Shown: positions 49,457 to 57,910 of the stretch, piece after piece
Numbering within the stretch: position 1 is the first letter of the stretch
Layout of the letters: each line of letters starts with the position of its first letter
Source: Novipirellula caenicola
GTDB lineage: Bacteria > Planctomycetota > Planctomycetia > Pirellulales > Pirellulaceae
DNA: 64,000 bases
NCBI RefSeq assembly: GCF_039545035.1
Contig: NZ_BAABRO010000020.1
Span: 62,001-126,000 of the forward strand
Reading direction: 5' to 3'
Made by a program: the position numbers and the translations under genes
The notes under the pieces: generated by a model
What the model was told of the DNA's origin: nothing
Database searches by the model: none
The model's input: the letters and a program-made list of their open reading frames with translations, nothing else

Positions 49457-50199
49457 GCTGTCGACTCCGATTTGACCGCCAAAATCGAAGCAAAATTGAA
49501 GCACTGGAACCACGGCGCAACACAATCAAATCCTGCGGCCCCCAATCGATCGATGTGCGTTTGCATCGTTTCGGGCAGCAGACGGTCTTCTAACGCAGTG
49601 CGTTTCTGAGCAATCTCGAGATCGCTGTATCCATTGGCTCGTTTAAAGTCATGGTGCAAATCATTCAGCAGCGATTGTTGTCCCGGATCATCGAAACAGA
49701 TTTTCTCCGAAAGCAGCAGGGCTCCGCCCGGAACGAGTGCTTCGGCGACCGCGGTCAATAGCGACGCTCGTTGGTCTTTGGGGATGAACTGAAGCGTCAG
49801 ATTTAGCACCACAAACGACGCGTTGGTCATCGGAAATTCACATACGTCCGCTTGATGCACGCGAACCTCGGCCATCCCGGTTTGTTCCTCGTTATCCTGC
49901 AATTTCATCCGCAAACGCTCGATCATCGCCGGAGCGTTATCGACCGCGTGAATGACACAGTCCCGCGGCACTTGCGGCTGAATCAGCAAAGTAGCAGCGC
50001 CAAGCGAACAACCTAAATCGTAGACATTCGTTTTCGCTTGAACGAACCGGGGAGCCAACTGCTGGATCATCGCCAAGATCGAAGCGTACCCCGGAACCGA
50101 TCTCGCGATCATATCGGGAAACACCTCGACCACTTGTTCGTCAAAGGCGAAGCTGCCCACACGGTCGTGTGGCAACGAGTAAATCCGGTCGCGTTTCAT
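49453..50199 (-). CDS. cmoA: Carboxy-S-adenosyl-L-methionine synthase CmoA
   Basis: A 248-residue enzyme that converts SAM and prephenate to carboxy-SAM, the donor used by CmoB. It matches the family along its length: FDEQVVEVFPDMIARSVPGYASILAMI, VYDLGCSLGAATL (SAM site), VDNAPAMIERLR, FVVLNLTLQFIPKDQR, GGALLLSEKICFDD and HHDFKRANGYSDLEIAQKR, ending PWFQCFNFASILAVK. ATG 50199 is preferred to a TTG one codon upstream. It lies 52 bp after the acylphosphatase gene and is translationally coupled to cmoB. Confidence 0.95.
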   Translation of the reverse strand: MKRDRIYSLPHDRVGSFAFDEQVVEVFPDMIARSVPGYASILAMIQQLAPRFVQAKTNVYDLGCSLGAATLLIQPQVPRDCVIHAVDNAPAMIERLRMKLQDNEEQTGMAEVRVHQADVCEFPMTNASFVVLNLTLQFIPKDQRASLLTAVAEALVPGGALLLSEKICFDDPGQQSLLNDLHHDFKRANGYSDLEIAQKRTALEDRLLPETMQTHIDRLGAAGFDCVAPWFQCFNFASILAVKSESTA

Positions 50200-50251
50200 C
50201 AAAGCTCGTTCATCGTCAAAGGGACCTTCGTTGTCGGGAATCTAGCGTGAT

Positions 50252-50536
50252 CTAGGAATATCGAATCCGAAACTCATCCGCACGCTCTTCCGCTGGCAAT
50301 GTTTCGATCACTCGGTCATCGATGTTTCCTTTCATCGATTCGTCGATCCGTTTCAACAATTCCCGCAGGTCTGGTTCCGAGCCGACCACATCCAATTCAA
50401 CCGAACCGTCAGCCCGGTTTCGCACAAACCCACGCACACGGAGTCCCCGGCTTTGCGAAAGCGCGTTCGCGCGAAATCCGACGCCCTGAACTTGACCATC
50501 GAAGCGTACGACGTATCGAATTTGTGAATCGCTCAT
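50252..50536 (-). CDS. acyP: Acylphosphatase
   Basis: A 94-residue acylphosphatase hydrolysing carboxyl-phosphate bonds. The catalytic Arg and phosphate loop are in GQVQGVGFR, and the catalytic Asn is in VRGFVRNRADGSVEL, giving the full active site. The N-terminus (IRYVVRFDGQVQG) and ending (FRIRYS) match the normal 90-95-residue family fold. It is in a minus-strand operon: the PP2C gene ends 4 bp upstream and cmoA starts 52 bp downstream. Confidence 0.96.
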   Translation of the reverse strand: MSDSQIRYVVRFDGQVQGVGFRANALSQSRGLRVRGFVRNRADGSVELDVVGSEPDLRELLKRIDESMKGNIDDRVIETLPAEERADEFRIRYS

Positions 50537-50540
50537 GGTT

Positions 50541-52313
50541 TTAGAATCCTGTGTCTTCCTCGGCCATTTGCCCCACCAGATCTTGGTCCGCCGTATCGGT
50601 CAATCCGGTGACGGATTCCCCCGCCGCGGCGAGCCGCTCGATCACCACCAAACACATATCGTCAAATGGCGGGGCGTCGCCTACATGCTCCAGCACCGCT
50701 TTGACCAACCGGTCCTTGATTTCTTCGGCGCGGCCGCCGAGCGCTGTCAATTCGCGAACCTTATCGATCCCAAATTCGTTGTCGTCTTCGTCCATGGCTT
50801 CGTTGATCCCATCGGTATACAAGACGGCGACATCTCCCACCGCCATTGGAAACTCGACCGCTTCGTACGACATTCCATCATCAATCGCGATTGGCAGCCC
50901 CGACTCTTCTTCGCCGGGCTCGACAATCGTTCCGGCACGAGCCAGACGCACGATGGGCGCCATATGCCCCGCATTGACGATGGTCACCGAATCGCTGGTC
51001 GGATCAATCACGACCAATAAAAAAGTAACAAAACGCTCGACATGCAACCGGCTCATGCGATCATTCAGCCGTTCGACCGCGCGAGCCACATCGGGATCGC
51101 TTGCCAAACAAAAACGTGTTTCCGCTGACAACTTGGCCATAAACATCGCCGCCGCCACGCCGTGACCGACCACATCAGCCACCACCACCGCGACACGCCC
51201 GTCGGCCAAATGGATGTAATCGAAGTAGTCGCCACCGATATGATTGGCCGCCTGATAAAAGCTGCAAACCTGGTAGCCCGGAGCATCCGGCGGAGACTGC
51301 GGCAAGAAGGCTTGCTGAACCTCGGTGGCTAATTTCAGGTCTTGTTCGACTTCGCGTTGATGCAACGCTTGCTCGTGCAATCGTGCGTTGTTGATCACCA
51401 CCCCGGCCTGCGCCGCCACACCACTGAGCAAATCAGTGTCTTCCTCGCGAAACTGGCCGCGGCCTTTCAGCGAATCAATTTGCAACGCGCCGAAGGATTG
51501 ACCACTACCGTCGATCAGCGGAGCGCAAATCATCGACCGGATCGAAAAATCGGCAATCGATTGACTGCTGTCAAACCGCATGTCTTCCGAGGCGTCAAGC
51601 GACAGGATGGCTTCGCCGGTTTTCATCACTTCACGAATGATCGTACGGCTGATCCGCACTGTCTCGCTCTCATCGCGAGTTTGCCGCGTTTTGACCCAGC
51701 GAGGAACCAAATTGCCGTTGGCATCCTCCATCACGACAAAACCGCGATCCGCTGCCGGAAAGATGTCGAACAAACTATTGAGCACCTTGGGGAGCACTTC
51801 GTCGAGCCCCAAAGCGTTGCTGAGGTTGCTGTTGATTCGCATTAGCGCTTCGAGCTTTGCCTCGGCCGTTGCCGATAATTTCAACCCTTCGCTGCTGCTG
51901 CGGAATTCGACTTTCGACGAGCTGATTTTCTCTGCATCGGCGTCTTCGACCATCATGATGCCAAAGTTCGATCCATCGAACGTCATCAAGTTATGATCTT
52001 GGGCAAACTCGGGCACCGCGTCTTGGTGAAAGACGAGCTCCACGTCACTGATGCGAACGCGGTCCCCTTCCCGCAGCACCTCGGGCTCGGTCAACAATTG
52101 GCCATTCAGAAAGGTCCCGTTGCGGCTTCCCGAGTCCTCGACAAGAAAATCGCCGTCTCGCTGCACCACCTTGGCGTGGTAGCGGCTGACCGCTCCGGCA
52201 TCGACCACGATATGGCAATCCGGGTGTCGACCGATCACGGTCTCGCCATCTTGCAGACGAAAACGTTCTGCGCTGCCGTCATCTCCGATCGAACTTGTCG
52301 ACAAGAAAGCCAT
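50541..52313 (-). CDS. FHA-GAF-PP2C (RsbU-type) Ser/Thr phosphatase
   Basis: A 590-residue signalling protein. The FHA domain (about 20-95) has GRH at 28-30, SRYH at 43-46 and GSRNGT at 62-67, all phosphothreonine-binding residues. A GAF domain follows at about 160-320 (VVMEDANGNLVPRW, MICAPLIDGSGQSFGALQIDSL). The C-terminal SpoIIE/PP2C domain (about 355-570) has GGDYFDYIHLADGRVAVVVADVVGHG and VLYTDGINEAMD, with metal-binding Asp residues. It could dephosphorylate an anti-anti-sigma factor, but none is adjacent. The FHA domain suggests it docks to kinases such as that at 30.3 kb. The longer frame to 52532 is ignored. Confidence 0.92.
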   Translation of the reverse strand: MAFLSTSSIGDDGSAERFRLQDGETVIGRHPDCHIVVDAGAVSRYHAKVVQRDGDFLVEDSGSRNGTFLNGQLLTEPEVLREGDRVRISDVELVFHQDAVPEFAQDHNLMTFDGSNFGIMMVEDADAEKISSSKVEFRSSSEGLKLSATAEAKLEALMRINSNLSNALGLDEVLPKVLNSLFDIFPAADRGFVVMEDANGNLVPRWVKTRQTRDESETVRISRTIIREVMKTGEAILSLDASEDMRFDSSQSIADFSIRSMICAPLIDGSGQSFGALQIDSLKGRGQFREEDTDLLSGVAAQAGVVINNARLHEQALHQREVEQDLKLATEVQQAFLPQSPPDAPGYQVCSFYQAANHIGGDYFDYIHLADGRVAVVVADVVGHGVAAAMFMAKLSAETRFCLASDPDVARAVERLNDRMSRLHVERFVTFLLVVIDPTSDSVTIVNAGHMAPIVRLARAGTIVEPGEEESGLPIAIDDGMSYEAVEFPMAVGDVAVLYTDGINEAMDEDDNEFGIDKVRELTALGGRAEEIKDRLVKAVLEHVGDAPPFDDMCLVVIERLAAAGESVTGLTDTADQDLVGQMAEEDTGF

Positions 52314-52697
52314 AGGAAATGCCTCGGAATCGAGTAAAGCAAAAGGAGGGGGCAACGACGAGCGACCACTCATCGACCAGGATCGCTGGCGTTTCGTCAC
52401 GGTTTTGCCACACCCAAAGTCGTCAAAGTCTCGCGGGGGGCTGTGCCAGAAGCACATTCTATGCCAATTGGTCCCAAACAACAACGAAGGAATCAGAAGA
52501 CCACCTTGACTGCGAAACAAAAAACGATCCAAATAGGCATCGCAGTCAGCGGTAGCGAAGAAAGCAATTTCGCTTATGATGAATCAGCACGTGCGATGTA
52601 ACGAGGCGAATTCAAATCACCCCATTTGAAAACCCGCTACGGTCAAAACGCAAATTCTGCGTAACGACGATCCACGTTCATCCATCGGCGTCAACAC
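52314..52697. other. Intergenic region upstream of the phosphatase operon
   Basis: 384 bp between the divergent FHA-PP2C gene and tRNA-Gln. It is the likely place of the operon promoter and of the tRNA promoter. No gene or repeat is recognised. Confidence 0.4.
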
Positions 52698-52769
52698 TGC
52701 CCCATAGTGTAATTGGCAACACGACAGATTCTGACTCTGTTATTCTAGGTTCAAGTCCTAGTGGGGCAG
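52698..52769 (+). tRNA. tRNA-Gln (anticodon CTG)
   Basis: The acceptor arms TGCCCCA and TGGGGCA pair, the D-arm reads AGTGTAATTGGCAACA, and the anticodon stem CAGA/TCTG holds loop TTCTGAC, giving CTG for CAG glutamine codons. The T-arm CTAGG TTCAAGT CCTAG is perfect. CCA is not encoded. Length is 72 nt. Confidence 0.97.
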
Positions 52770-53133
52770 CTCTCGCAGCAGAAAAGGCGTGGCTTTTTGC
52801 TGGGCAAAGGTGGAGACACCATAAAGTCCACCACGTTTGCAATTCTGTCTGTGAAATGTCCACGCACATCTTACGGAACCGCAATTCGCCGAACTGCCAA
52901 ATCGCCTCGCCGCACTTCGCGGACTCATCCGATAATCGACGAACCGTTCTCGCCGTCGATTCCTCCAAACGAGACGTCTTCAGGCAACCACGTCGCACTC
53001 TCGTGCAATTTTGCTGGGCAATCTCTCGAGTTCTCAAGCTACCTTTGAATCAGCCTTCATGCTCTTTGGAGACTCTTCGAAAGAATCGGGGCTGGCATTA
53101 ACCGCGACGAATCGACGGCGATGCCACGCCGCG

Positions 53134-53285
53134 GGGATACAAAGAAAGGTTAAAAGATGGGAGGTTAGAAGATGGGGAAGAGTTGTCCATCCAAGCCCAA
53201 ACGCAAACGGCCGTGGTAGTCTCATTTTTCTGCCGCACCAATCTTTCTGTCGACCTAATGCCATGACGGTCGCCGACCGGGACCA
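53134..53285. repeat. 150-bp non-coding direct repeat, copy 1
   Basis: Begins GCGGGGATACAAAGAAAGG, followed by a purine-rich tract and CTCATTTTTCTGCCGCACC, and ends at GGGACCA. Copy 2 at 53604-53760 differs at roughly one base in eight, including short length changes. Confidence 0.85.
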
Positions 53286-53603
53286 TTGTCGTGTCCCGTC
53301 GTATCGCACGTTTCCGCAGACTCTGGGACAAGCATGTGCGAACGTGGCCGAATCCTCATGCCGCAAGTGAAGACAGAAAGATTGGTGCGACAGCAACATT
53401 TCAAAGACGGGGTGCTGGACTATCAATTTCACAGACGCACCGAGCTCGTCTTGCGATGGCGGGTTCGCTCCATGCAACCAGAGGTTGGGCAGGAAGATCG
53501 GAAGGGGCAGGAAAATATGAGACCTGGAAACTTGAGGGTCTTTATTGCGGTCACCCAAGCGAATCACATCCTCCTGACCTATCAGTCGCAACTCGATGCT
53601 ACG

Positions 53604-53760
53604 CGGCGGGGATACAAAGAAAGGTTAAAAGATGGGAGGTTAGAAAATGGGAAAGAGCTGTCCATTCAAGTCCAATCGCAAATGGCCGTGGCAGTCTCAT
53701 TTTTCTGTCGCACCAATTTTTCTGTCGACTTCATACCACGACGGCCGCCGAACGGGACCA
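53604..53760. repeat. 150-bp non-coding direct repeat, copy 2
   Basis: Same order of words as copy 1, about 470 bp downstream in the same orientation. The word CTGTCGCACCAAT with flanking TTTTCTGTC in this copy has an inverted match at 53374-53397 (GACAGAAAGATTGGTGCGACAG), so long-range hairpins can form between them. Confidence 0.85.
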
Positions 53761-53971
53761 TGAAAAATTGGGACTGAAAAATTGGAAAAATAGGGACGGA
53801 GCATTTTGCCGGGGTAAGCGAATAGAGCTCGACAGGGTTGCCGGTGGGAACTACGCCAAGGTCGAATTAGCGGCGGTTGGTTCAATCGCTGATCGTGAAC
53901 CCCTTGTAGAATTCTTGCAAGGATCTCGCAGAAAGCGAACTGGCTTTGACAACCGCTGATGTAAACAAAAA

Positions 53972-54000
53972 AATCGAGAGCAGCTTGGCTGCTCTCGATT
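53972..54000 (-). terminator. Rho-independent terminator of the first DUF1559 operon
   Basis: A perfect 13-bp stem (AATCGAGAGCAGC with GCTGCTCTCGATT, 3-nt loop), followed on the minus strand by a T-run, 65 bp after the small lipoprotein gene. Confidence 0.9.
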
Positions 54001-54064
54001 GTCATTGATTTGATACTGAGGCACTCTCACTGCCGCATGATCGCGGCGACGTGACGCCGAGGGA

Positions 54065-54226
54065 TCAATCGACTTGTCCTTGCCCCGCCTTTTCCTTTTG
54101 ATCCACGGAGGCCTGGATTTCTTCGGCCGATCTTTCGGGGACGATCATTTTTGGCGGGCCGCCTGTATCGCAACCTGCGATCGCCATCGAGATGCAACTG
54201 ATCGCCAACAACAACATTGGTTTCAT
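54065..54226 (-). CDS. Small lipoprotein downstream of DUF1559 gene (copy 1)
   Basis: A 53-residue protein: a short signal sequence with lipobox (MKPMLLLAISCISMAIAGC, Cys at residue 19), then about 34 polar residues (KMIVPERSAEEIQASVDQKEKAGQGQVD) that can form one helix. It is an exported lipoprotein and would depend on Lnt-type processing. It lies 131 bp downstream of a DUF1559 gene on the same strand and is followed by a strong terminator. A similar small lipoprotein follows the second DUF1559 gene, suggesting a conserved two-gene module. The longer frame to 54412 overlaps the DUF1559 end. Confidence 0.75.
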   Translation of the reverse strand: MKPMLLLAISCISMAIAGCDTGGPPKMIVPERSAEEIQASVDQKEKAGQGQVD

Positions 54227-54357
54227 TCGTTTCACTGCGTTACTCGTTTGTTTTTGATGATTTTGGTTACTGAATGCCTCGCACTCCGGCCGTCCGGATT
54301 TCAACCATCCGGACGTGCCTAACGAGACCGAATACGACTGAATTAATCGGTGGTTGA

Positions 54358-55602
54358 CTAGAGCGGATCGGAAATGATTTCGCGAGATGCTCGAGTCCCC
54401 AGTGCGCCCCACAGTCCATACGGGCTCGCACCGCCGACCAAGTTATTGTTGGAACTGCTGTAATAATACGGAGTTGCGGCTTCCGCATTACCCGCTTCGA
54501 TCGAATCGGTAACAAATTTGATAGCACCGTCTCCCATCAACACATGAGTACCACCTTGGTGGCGGCTACTTGTGGACATGGGACCACCGTAGGTCGCGGA
54601 GTTGCTCGACGTCGTACAGGCAGCACTATTGGGTGCGTGTAAAGTGTAGAAACCCGAGAACACAGGCCCCCAATCGGCCCAGCGATACCCACGTTTGTCC
54701 GACGACGGCATCAGCGACACGCCCGAAGCCTGCCAAAATTTTGGACGGGCGGGATCCACCAGATCGTCGCAGAGACCGGGCTCGAGAAAGGCCTGGCCGG
54801 CCGAAGGTGCCTGGGTCGACGAGGCAGCGACAATGCCAAGATCGGTGCGTACATCACGATCGCCAAGGTCGGTTGCAATTTCGCCACCCATGATCGTATT
54901 GGACAAACCGTCAAGCGTATCACGAAACTTCATCGCGACTCGCGGACGGAACATTCCGCGGTGACTACCGCGTGCTCGCTCGCCGGCGGTGGCTTCCGAA
55001 ACTCCACCAGGATAACCTCGGTGATCGCCCCAAGGATGAGGGTCAGTGTAATGATAGACATAGATTCCGTCCCCGAGACAACACGCGTAATTGGTGCGGC
55101 CTTGTGCAGGCAGTCCGGTGCCGGGATCACTTGGGCAACGGAACCCTGGAATCTCGCTCGCCCATGGCACATAACCGTCTTGGGTCCAAGGGTTGGGCCC
55201 CATCGGACTCCACGGGCCGGTCATGGCGGTACCGGTCGTATTTTCGAGACTAGGGTTAGAGATTTTTTCCCATAACGCTTGCTGCTCGATGAACGGGGTC
55301 AAACCAACCAGAAAGCTAAGCCGACGTGAACTGCGGCCACCCCCCGAGGTGATATTGCCTCCGCCGTCGCCAAACCCGTTACCGTTCGCACCGCCGCCTT
55401 GGACCGGCATTTGGTTGAAGGTCGAATGATAGTTGTGAATTGCCAAGCCGATCTGCTTGAAATTATTGCTACAACTCATTCGTCTAGCGGCCTCGCGAGC
55501 CGCTTGCACTGCCGGCAACAGAAGCCCGACAAGCACCCCGATAATTGCAATCACCACCAGTAGCTCGACTAGCGTGAATCCCTGTGAAACCTTCGATTTC
55601 AT
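54358..55602 (-). CDS. DUF1559 protein with type IV pilin-like N-terminus (copy 1)
   Basis: A 414-residue protein, typical of planctomycetes. The first 35 residues form a class III/type IV-like prepilin leader and helix ([34 protein letters not shown]), with G|F cleavage and Glu5. The body is the DUF1559 beta-rich domain with [18 protein letters not shown] and the family's ending [16 protein letters not shown]. Many such proteins exist per genome, with unknown roles as pseudopilins or surface proteins. They may use a type II/Tad-like export route, but a link to the tad genes here is only a guess. A conserved leader precedes it. Confidence 0.93.
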   Translation of the reverse strand: MKSKVSQGFTLVELLVVIAIIGVLVGLLLPAVQAAREAARRMSCSNNFKQIGLAIHNYHSTFNQMPVQGGGANGNGFGDGGGNITSGGGRSSRRLSFLVGLTPFIEQQALWEKISNPSLENTTGTAMTGPWSPMGPNPWTQDGYVPWASEIPGFRCPSDPGTGLPAQGRTNYACCLGDGIYVYHYTDPHPWGDHRGYPGGVSEATAGERARGSHRGMFRPRVAMKFRDTLDGLSNTIMGGEIATDLGDRDVRTDLGIVAASSTQAPSAGQAFLEPGLCDDLVDPARPKFWQASGVSLMPSSDKRGYRWADWGPVFSGFYTLHAPNSAACTTSSNSATYGGPMSTSSRHQGGTHVLMGDGAIKFVTDSIEAGNAEAATPYYYSSSNNNLVGGASPYGLWGALGTRASREIISDPL

Positions 55603-55635
55603 TGCCTACCCTTTAATCTAAACAAAAATAAAACG

Positions 55636-55815
55636 TGATGTGAAACACCCACGAGCCACTTCGATGGAAGCCTTCGTGGGACGCAATGGGAACGCGAATA
55701 ACCAAAGGGGATGCGGCAAGAATCAGAACGTTGCGTAGGTACAACGCATTCCCACTGAAGATCCTAGTGTTCATCCACGGCCGGTGATTGGATAAAGTAG
55801 TTGCTATATAAAGTA
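55636..55815 (-). promoter_or_regulatory. Conserved promoter/5' leader block of DUF1559 copy 1
   Basis: This block is closely similar to 57708-57910 upstream of the paralog. It contains a hairpin with CCCACGA at 55648-55654 pairing with TCGTGGG at 55674-55680, and a second with CGTTG/CAACG arms at 55729-55746. It also has an outer block ending at TTGTGCGCAAATACTT (minus strand) followed by TATATAGCAACTA, which is promoter-like. Comparison with the paralog shows a compensatory change in the first stem. Confidence 0.6.
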
Positions 55816-56003
55816 TTTGCGCACAATCAAACTAAATCGCCGCTGCTGCATGGAAACTGCGAGTGTGACGACTGCCCCACAGGGGGACGACCACCCATTG
55901 ACTCACTCATCGTATTGGCCTGCGATCTCCTTCCGACTTATGTGCGTGCTTGCTTGTATTCAGAGCGTTCATCAAGGGCGCATTGCATGCAGCGCAATAT
56001 AAA

Positions 56004-56040
56004 AGCCCACCTCATTCGGACTTGCCGACGGAGATGGGCT
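56004..56040 (-). terminator. Probable terminator after small lipoprotein copy 2
   Basis: On the minus strand AGCCCATCTC pairs with GAGGTGGGCT (one G-T pair), with an inner CGTCGG/CCGA-rich loop and a following TTTTA. It lies 74 bp beyond the lipoprotein stop. Confidence 0.6.
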
Positions 56041-56113
56041 ATTGCGACGCAACGGAACCATGCAGACAGCGAGAATCCGATCTCGCTCTCACCTAAGGCT
56101 CGTTACTCGTCAC

Positions 56114-56278
56114 TTACTCAGCGTATTCTGGCGGCGGAGGATCGCTCAGTTCTGGATGATCCTTCAACAATTGCTCAACATCGGAAGCGCTATAGCTTTT
56201 TTCAACTTTCTTTTCAGCGCAACCCACGGAGCACACCGCCAGTAACAAAACAGCAAACGAAAACACGCGAACGTTCAT
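56114..56278 (-). CDS. Small lipoprotein downstream of DUF1559 gene (copy 2)
   Basis: A 54-residue protein from ATG 56278: signal sequence with lipobox (FSFAVLLLAVCSVGC, Cys at about 20), followed by a helical KKVEKSYSASDVEQLLKDHPELSDPPPPEYAE tail with a Pro run. It is the positional counterpart of the 54.1-kb lipoprotein, although the sequences are only loosely alike. It lies 160 bp downstream of the second DUF1559 gene but beyond a terminator hairpin at 56390, so expression may rely on read-through or its own promoter. An ATG at 56305 would add nine residues. Confidence 0.72.
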   Translation of the reverse strand: MNVRVFSFAVLLLAVCSVGCAEKKVEKSYSASDVEQLLKDHPELSDPPPPEYAE

Positions 56279-56389
56279 ATCAAACTCAGATTCCTGAGGA
56301 AACAATAAGACAACTCATTCTAAGAGCAGTGAGCATGATTTCGCTGCCCTCGAACATGAGAATACAATAGAAGCATTGATCAACAAAAA

Positions 56390-56415
56390 AGCGTGCCCAG
56401 AGTCCTGGGCACGCT
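56390..56415 (-). terminator. Rho-independent terminator of the second DUF1559 gene
   Basis: AGCGTGCCCAG and CTGGGCACGCT form a perfect 11-bp stem with a 4-nt loop, followed on the minus strand by a T-run, just after the DUF1559 stop. Confidence 0.9.
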
Positions 56416-56438
56416 GTCTAAACCATGGCACTTAGCCA

Positions 56439-57677
56439 TTAAAACTCATCGCTAACCACTTCCTTGGAAGCTCGGGTGCCAAGTGCCCCCCAGACTCCAA
56501 AGGGGCTTGCCGAACCGGGCATCGACATCGCGTCATCGTTCTGGCTGTCGACCGAAACCATCGCTCGGCCACCCAGATTTCCTGCGTCAATGGAGTCCGT
56601 AATGAATTTGACGGCGCCATCGCCCATCAAAACATGAGCACCGCCTTGGTGCCGACTGCTTGGTGGGCACACCGCTTCGGATTGGTGCCAATTGGCACTG
56701 AAGCACATCTCTCGGTTTGGCGGCAGGACCGTATAAACTCCCGAATGGAGATGCAAGCCCCAGGCCCAGCGATAACCACGACGATTGTCAACGGAACTCG
56801 AGGTGAAAGGTGCCCCCGAATCCCAGAACAAAGGCCGATCCGAATCGACAAAGGTTTCGCAAGACAATGCACCACCCGTCGATTTCAACGGCGCGGTCGG
56901 TCCGGAGTTACCGTTGACAGGGGTCGATCGTTTGTCATTGTCACCGATGTCGGTGATCATCTCACCCATTGCGATCGTGTTCGACAAACCATCCAACACA
57001 TCACGGAAAGTGGACTTCAACTGGCTCTTGAAAAAGCCTCGGTTGCTGGCATTGGCTTCTTGGAAGATGGTCGTCGATTTGGCGGTCCCATTCGTGTTGT
57101 AGATCTGGCCAAGATTGGTCACATCAGCGGAGTCGCCCATGCATACGCCGTAATTGGTACGGCCCATCGCAGGAAGCCCAACACCCGGATCACTTGGGCA
57201 GCGGAACGTTGGAATATCCGACTCAAACGGGTTGTAAGGCCCAGCATCGGACGCCACGAGACGGCTGAACGATCGGCCAGGGTAAGGGCCCATGGCAGCG
57301 TAGACGTTTCCGGCGCCGGGTTCGCCCGCAGGAACTTGGTACGGGTTAGAGATTTGCTCCCACAGTGCTTGCTGTTCGATGAACGGCGTAAAGCCGACCA
57401 GTGCGGACAATTCAAGGCTATTGCTTCCTGGGGTCTTTTCTCGGCCCGAAATCAGCGTGGAGGTTCCTCCGCCTTGGAGCGGCAATTGCCGATAGGTCGA
57501 TTCGTAGTTGTGCATTGCCAAGCCGATTTGCTTGAAATTGTTGCTGCAACTCATTCGCCTAGCAGCCTCGCGAGCCGCTTGCACCGCCGGCAACAGTAGA
57601 CCGACAAGCACCCCAATAATCGCGATCACCACTAGTAGTTCGACTAGTGTGAATCCTTTTGAAATCTTCGATTTCAT
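56439..57677 (-). CDS. DUF1559 protein with type IV pilin-like N-terminus (copy 2)
   Basis: A 412-residue paralog of the 54.4-kb gene. The first 55 residues are almost identical ([51 protein letters not shown]), and the ending [16 protein letters not shown] and [19 protein letters not shown] match. The middle diverges, with different loops but the same FRCPSDPG and TNYGVCMGDS blocks. The gene probably arose by tandem duplication of the gene, its leader and its lipoprotein partner. Same unknown exported role. Confidence 0.93.
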   Translation of the reverse strand: MKSKISKGFTLVELLVVIAIIGVLVGLLLPAVQAAREAARRMSCSNNFKQIGLAMHNYESTYRQLPLQGGGTSTLISGREKTPGSNSLELSALVGFTPFIEQQALWEQISNPYQVPAGEPGAGNVYAAMGPYPGRSFSRLVASDAGPYNPFESDIPTFRCPSDPGVGLPAMGRTNYGVCMGDSADVTNLGQIYNTNGTAKSTTIFQEANASNRGFFKSQLKSTFRDVLDGLSNTIAMGEMITDIGDNDKRSTPVNGNSGPTAPLKSTGGALSCETFVDSDRPLFWDSGAPFTSSSVDNRRGYRWAWGLHLHSGVYTVLPPNREMCFSANWHQSEAVCPPSSRHQGGAHVLMGDGAVKFITDSIDAGNLGGRAMVSVDSQNDDAMSMPGSASPFGVWGALGTRASKEVVSDEF

Positions 57678-57707
57678 TGCTTACCTTTGTTAATCTATCC
57701 AGATAAA

Positions 57708-57910
57708 GAAAACGTGATGTGACAATCTCGAAAGCCCCGTTTGGAAAAGCCTTCGAGTGACGCAGTGGGGAAGCGGTAAACCGTAAGGGGAGGCGGCAAT
57801 AATCGGAACGTTGTGTAGGCACAACGCATTCCCCACACACAAAGTCTAGAATCCAATCACGATCGGTGATTGGATCAATTAGTTGCTATATGAAGTATTT
57901 GCGCACAACG
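57708..57910 (-). promoter_or_regulatory. Conserved promoter/5' leader block of DUF1559 copy 2
   Basis: Homologous to the block before copy 1. Hairpin one has CTCGAA at 57727-57732 pairing with TTCGAG at 57752-57757. Hairpin two has CGTTGTG at 57809-57815 pairing with CACAACG at 57820-57826 around TAGG. Upstream there is a perfect 10-bp palindrome (ATCCAATCAC/GTGATTGGAT, 57851-57875) that is only partly kept in copy 1. It is probably a transcribed leader plus promoter. Confidence 0.6.

Larger units (their letters stand above)
52770..54064. other. Repeat-rich intergenic region, no gene recognised
   Basis: Nearly 1.3 kb without a convincing gene. It contains two copies of a 150-bp direct repeat (53134-53285 and 53604-53760), partial inverted copies, and tracts built on degenerate GACAGAAARAT / GGCAGGAAAAT words. 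Several overlapping open frames at 53034-53959 arise from this structure; none carries a known motif. The terminator of the minus-strand DUF1559 operon lies at 53972-54000. Confidence 0.6.

Noticed and set aside
53286-53959. Overlapping plus-strand frames of 163 and 222 codons in the repeat-rich region
   Set aside because: Both contain the duplicated non-coding block translated in different frames, and show no motif or good start.
52698-54064. Genomic island or prophage integrated at tRNA-Gln
   Set aside because: No integrase gene and no repeat of the tRNA 3' end were found downstream within the window.
55801-56370. Plus-strand frames beginning MLYKVFAHN and, at 57883, MLYEVFAHN
   Set aside because: Their similar starts only reflect the duplicated DUF1559 promoter region on the other strand; beyond it the sequences diverge completely.
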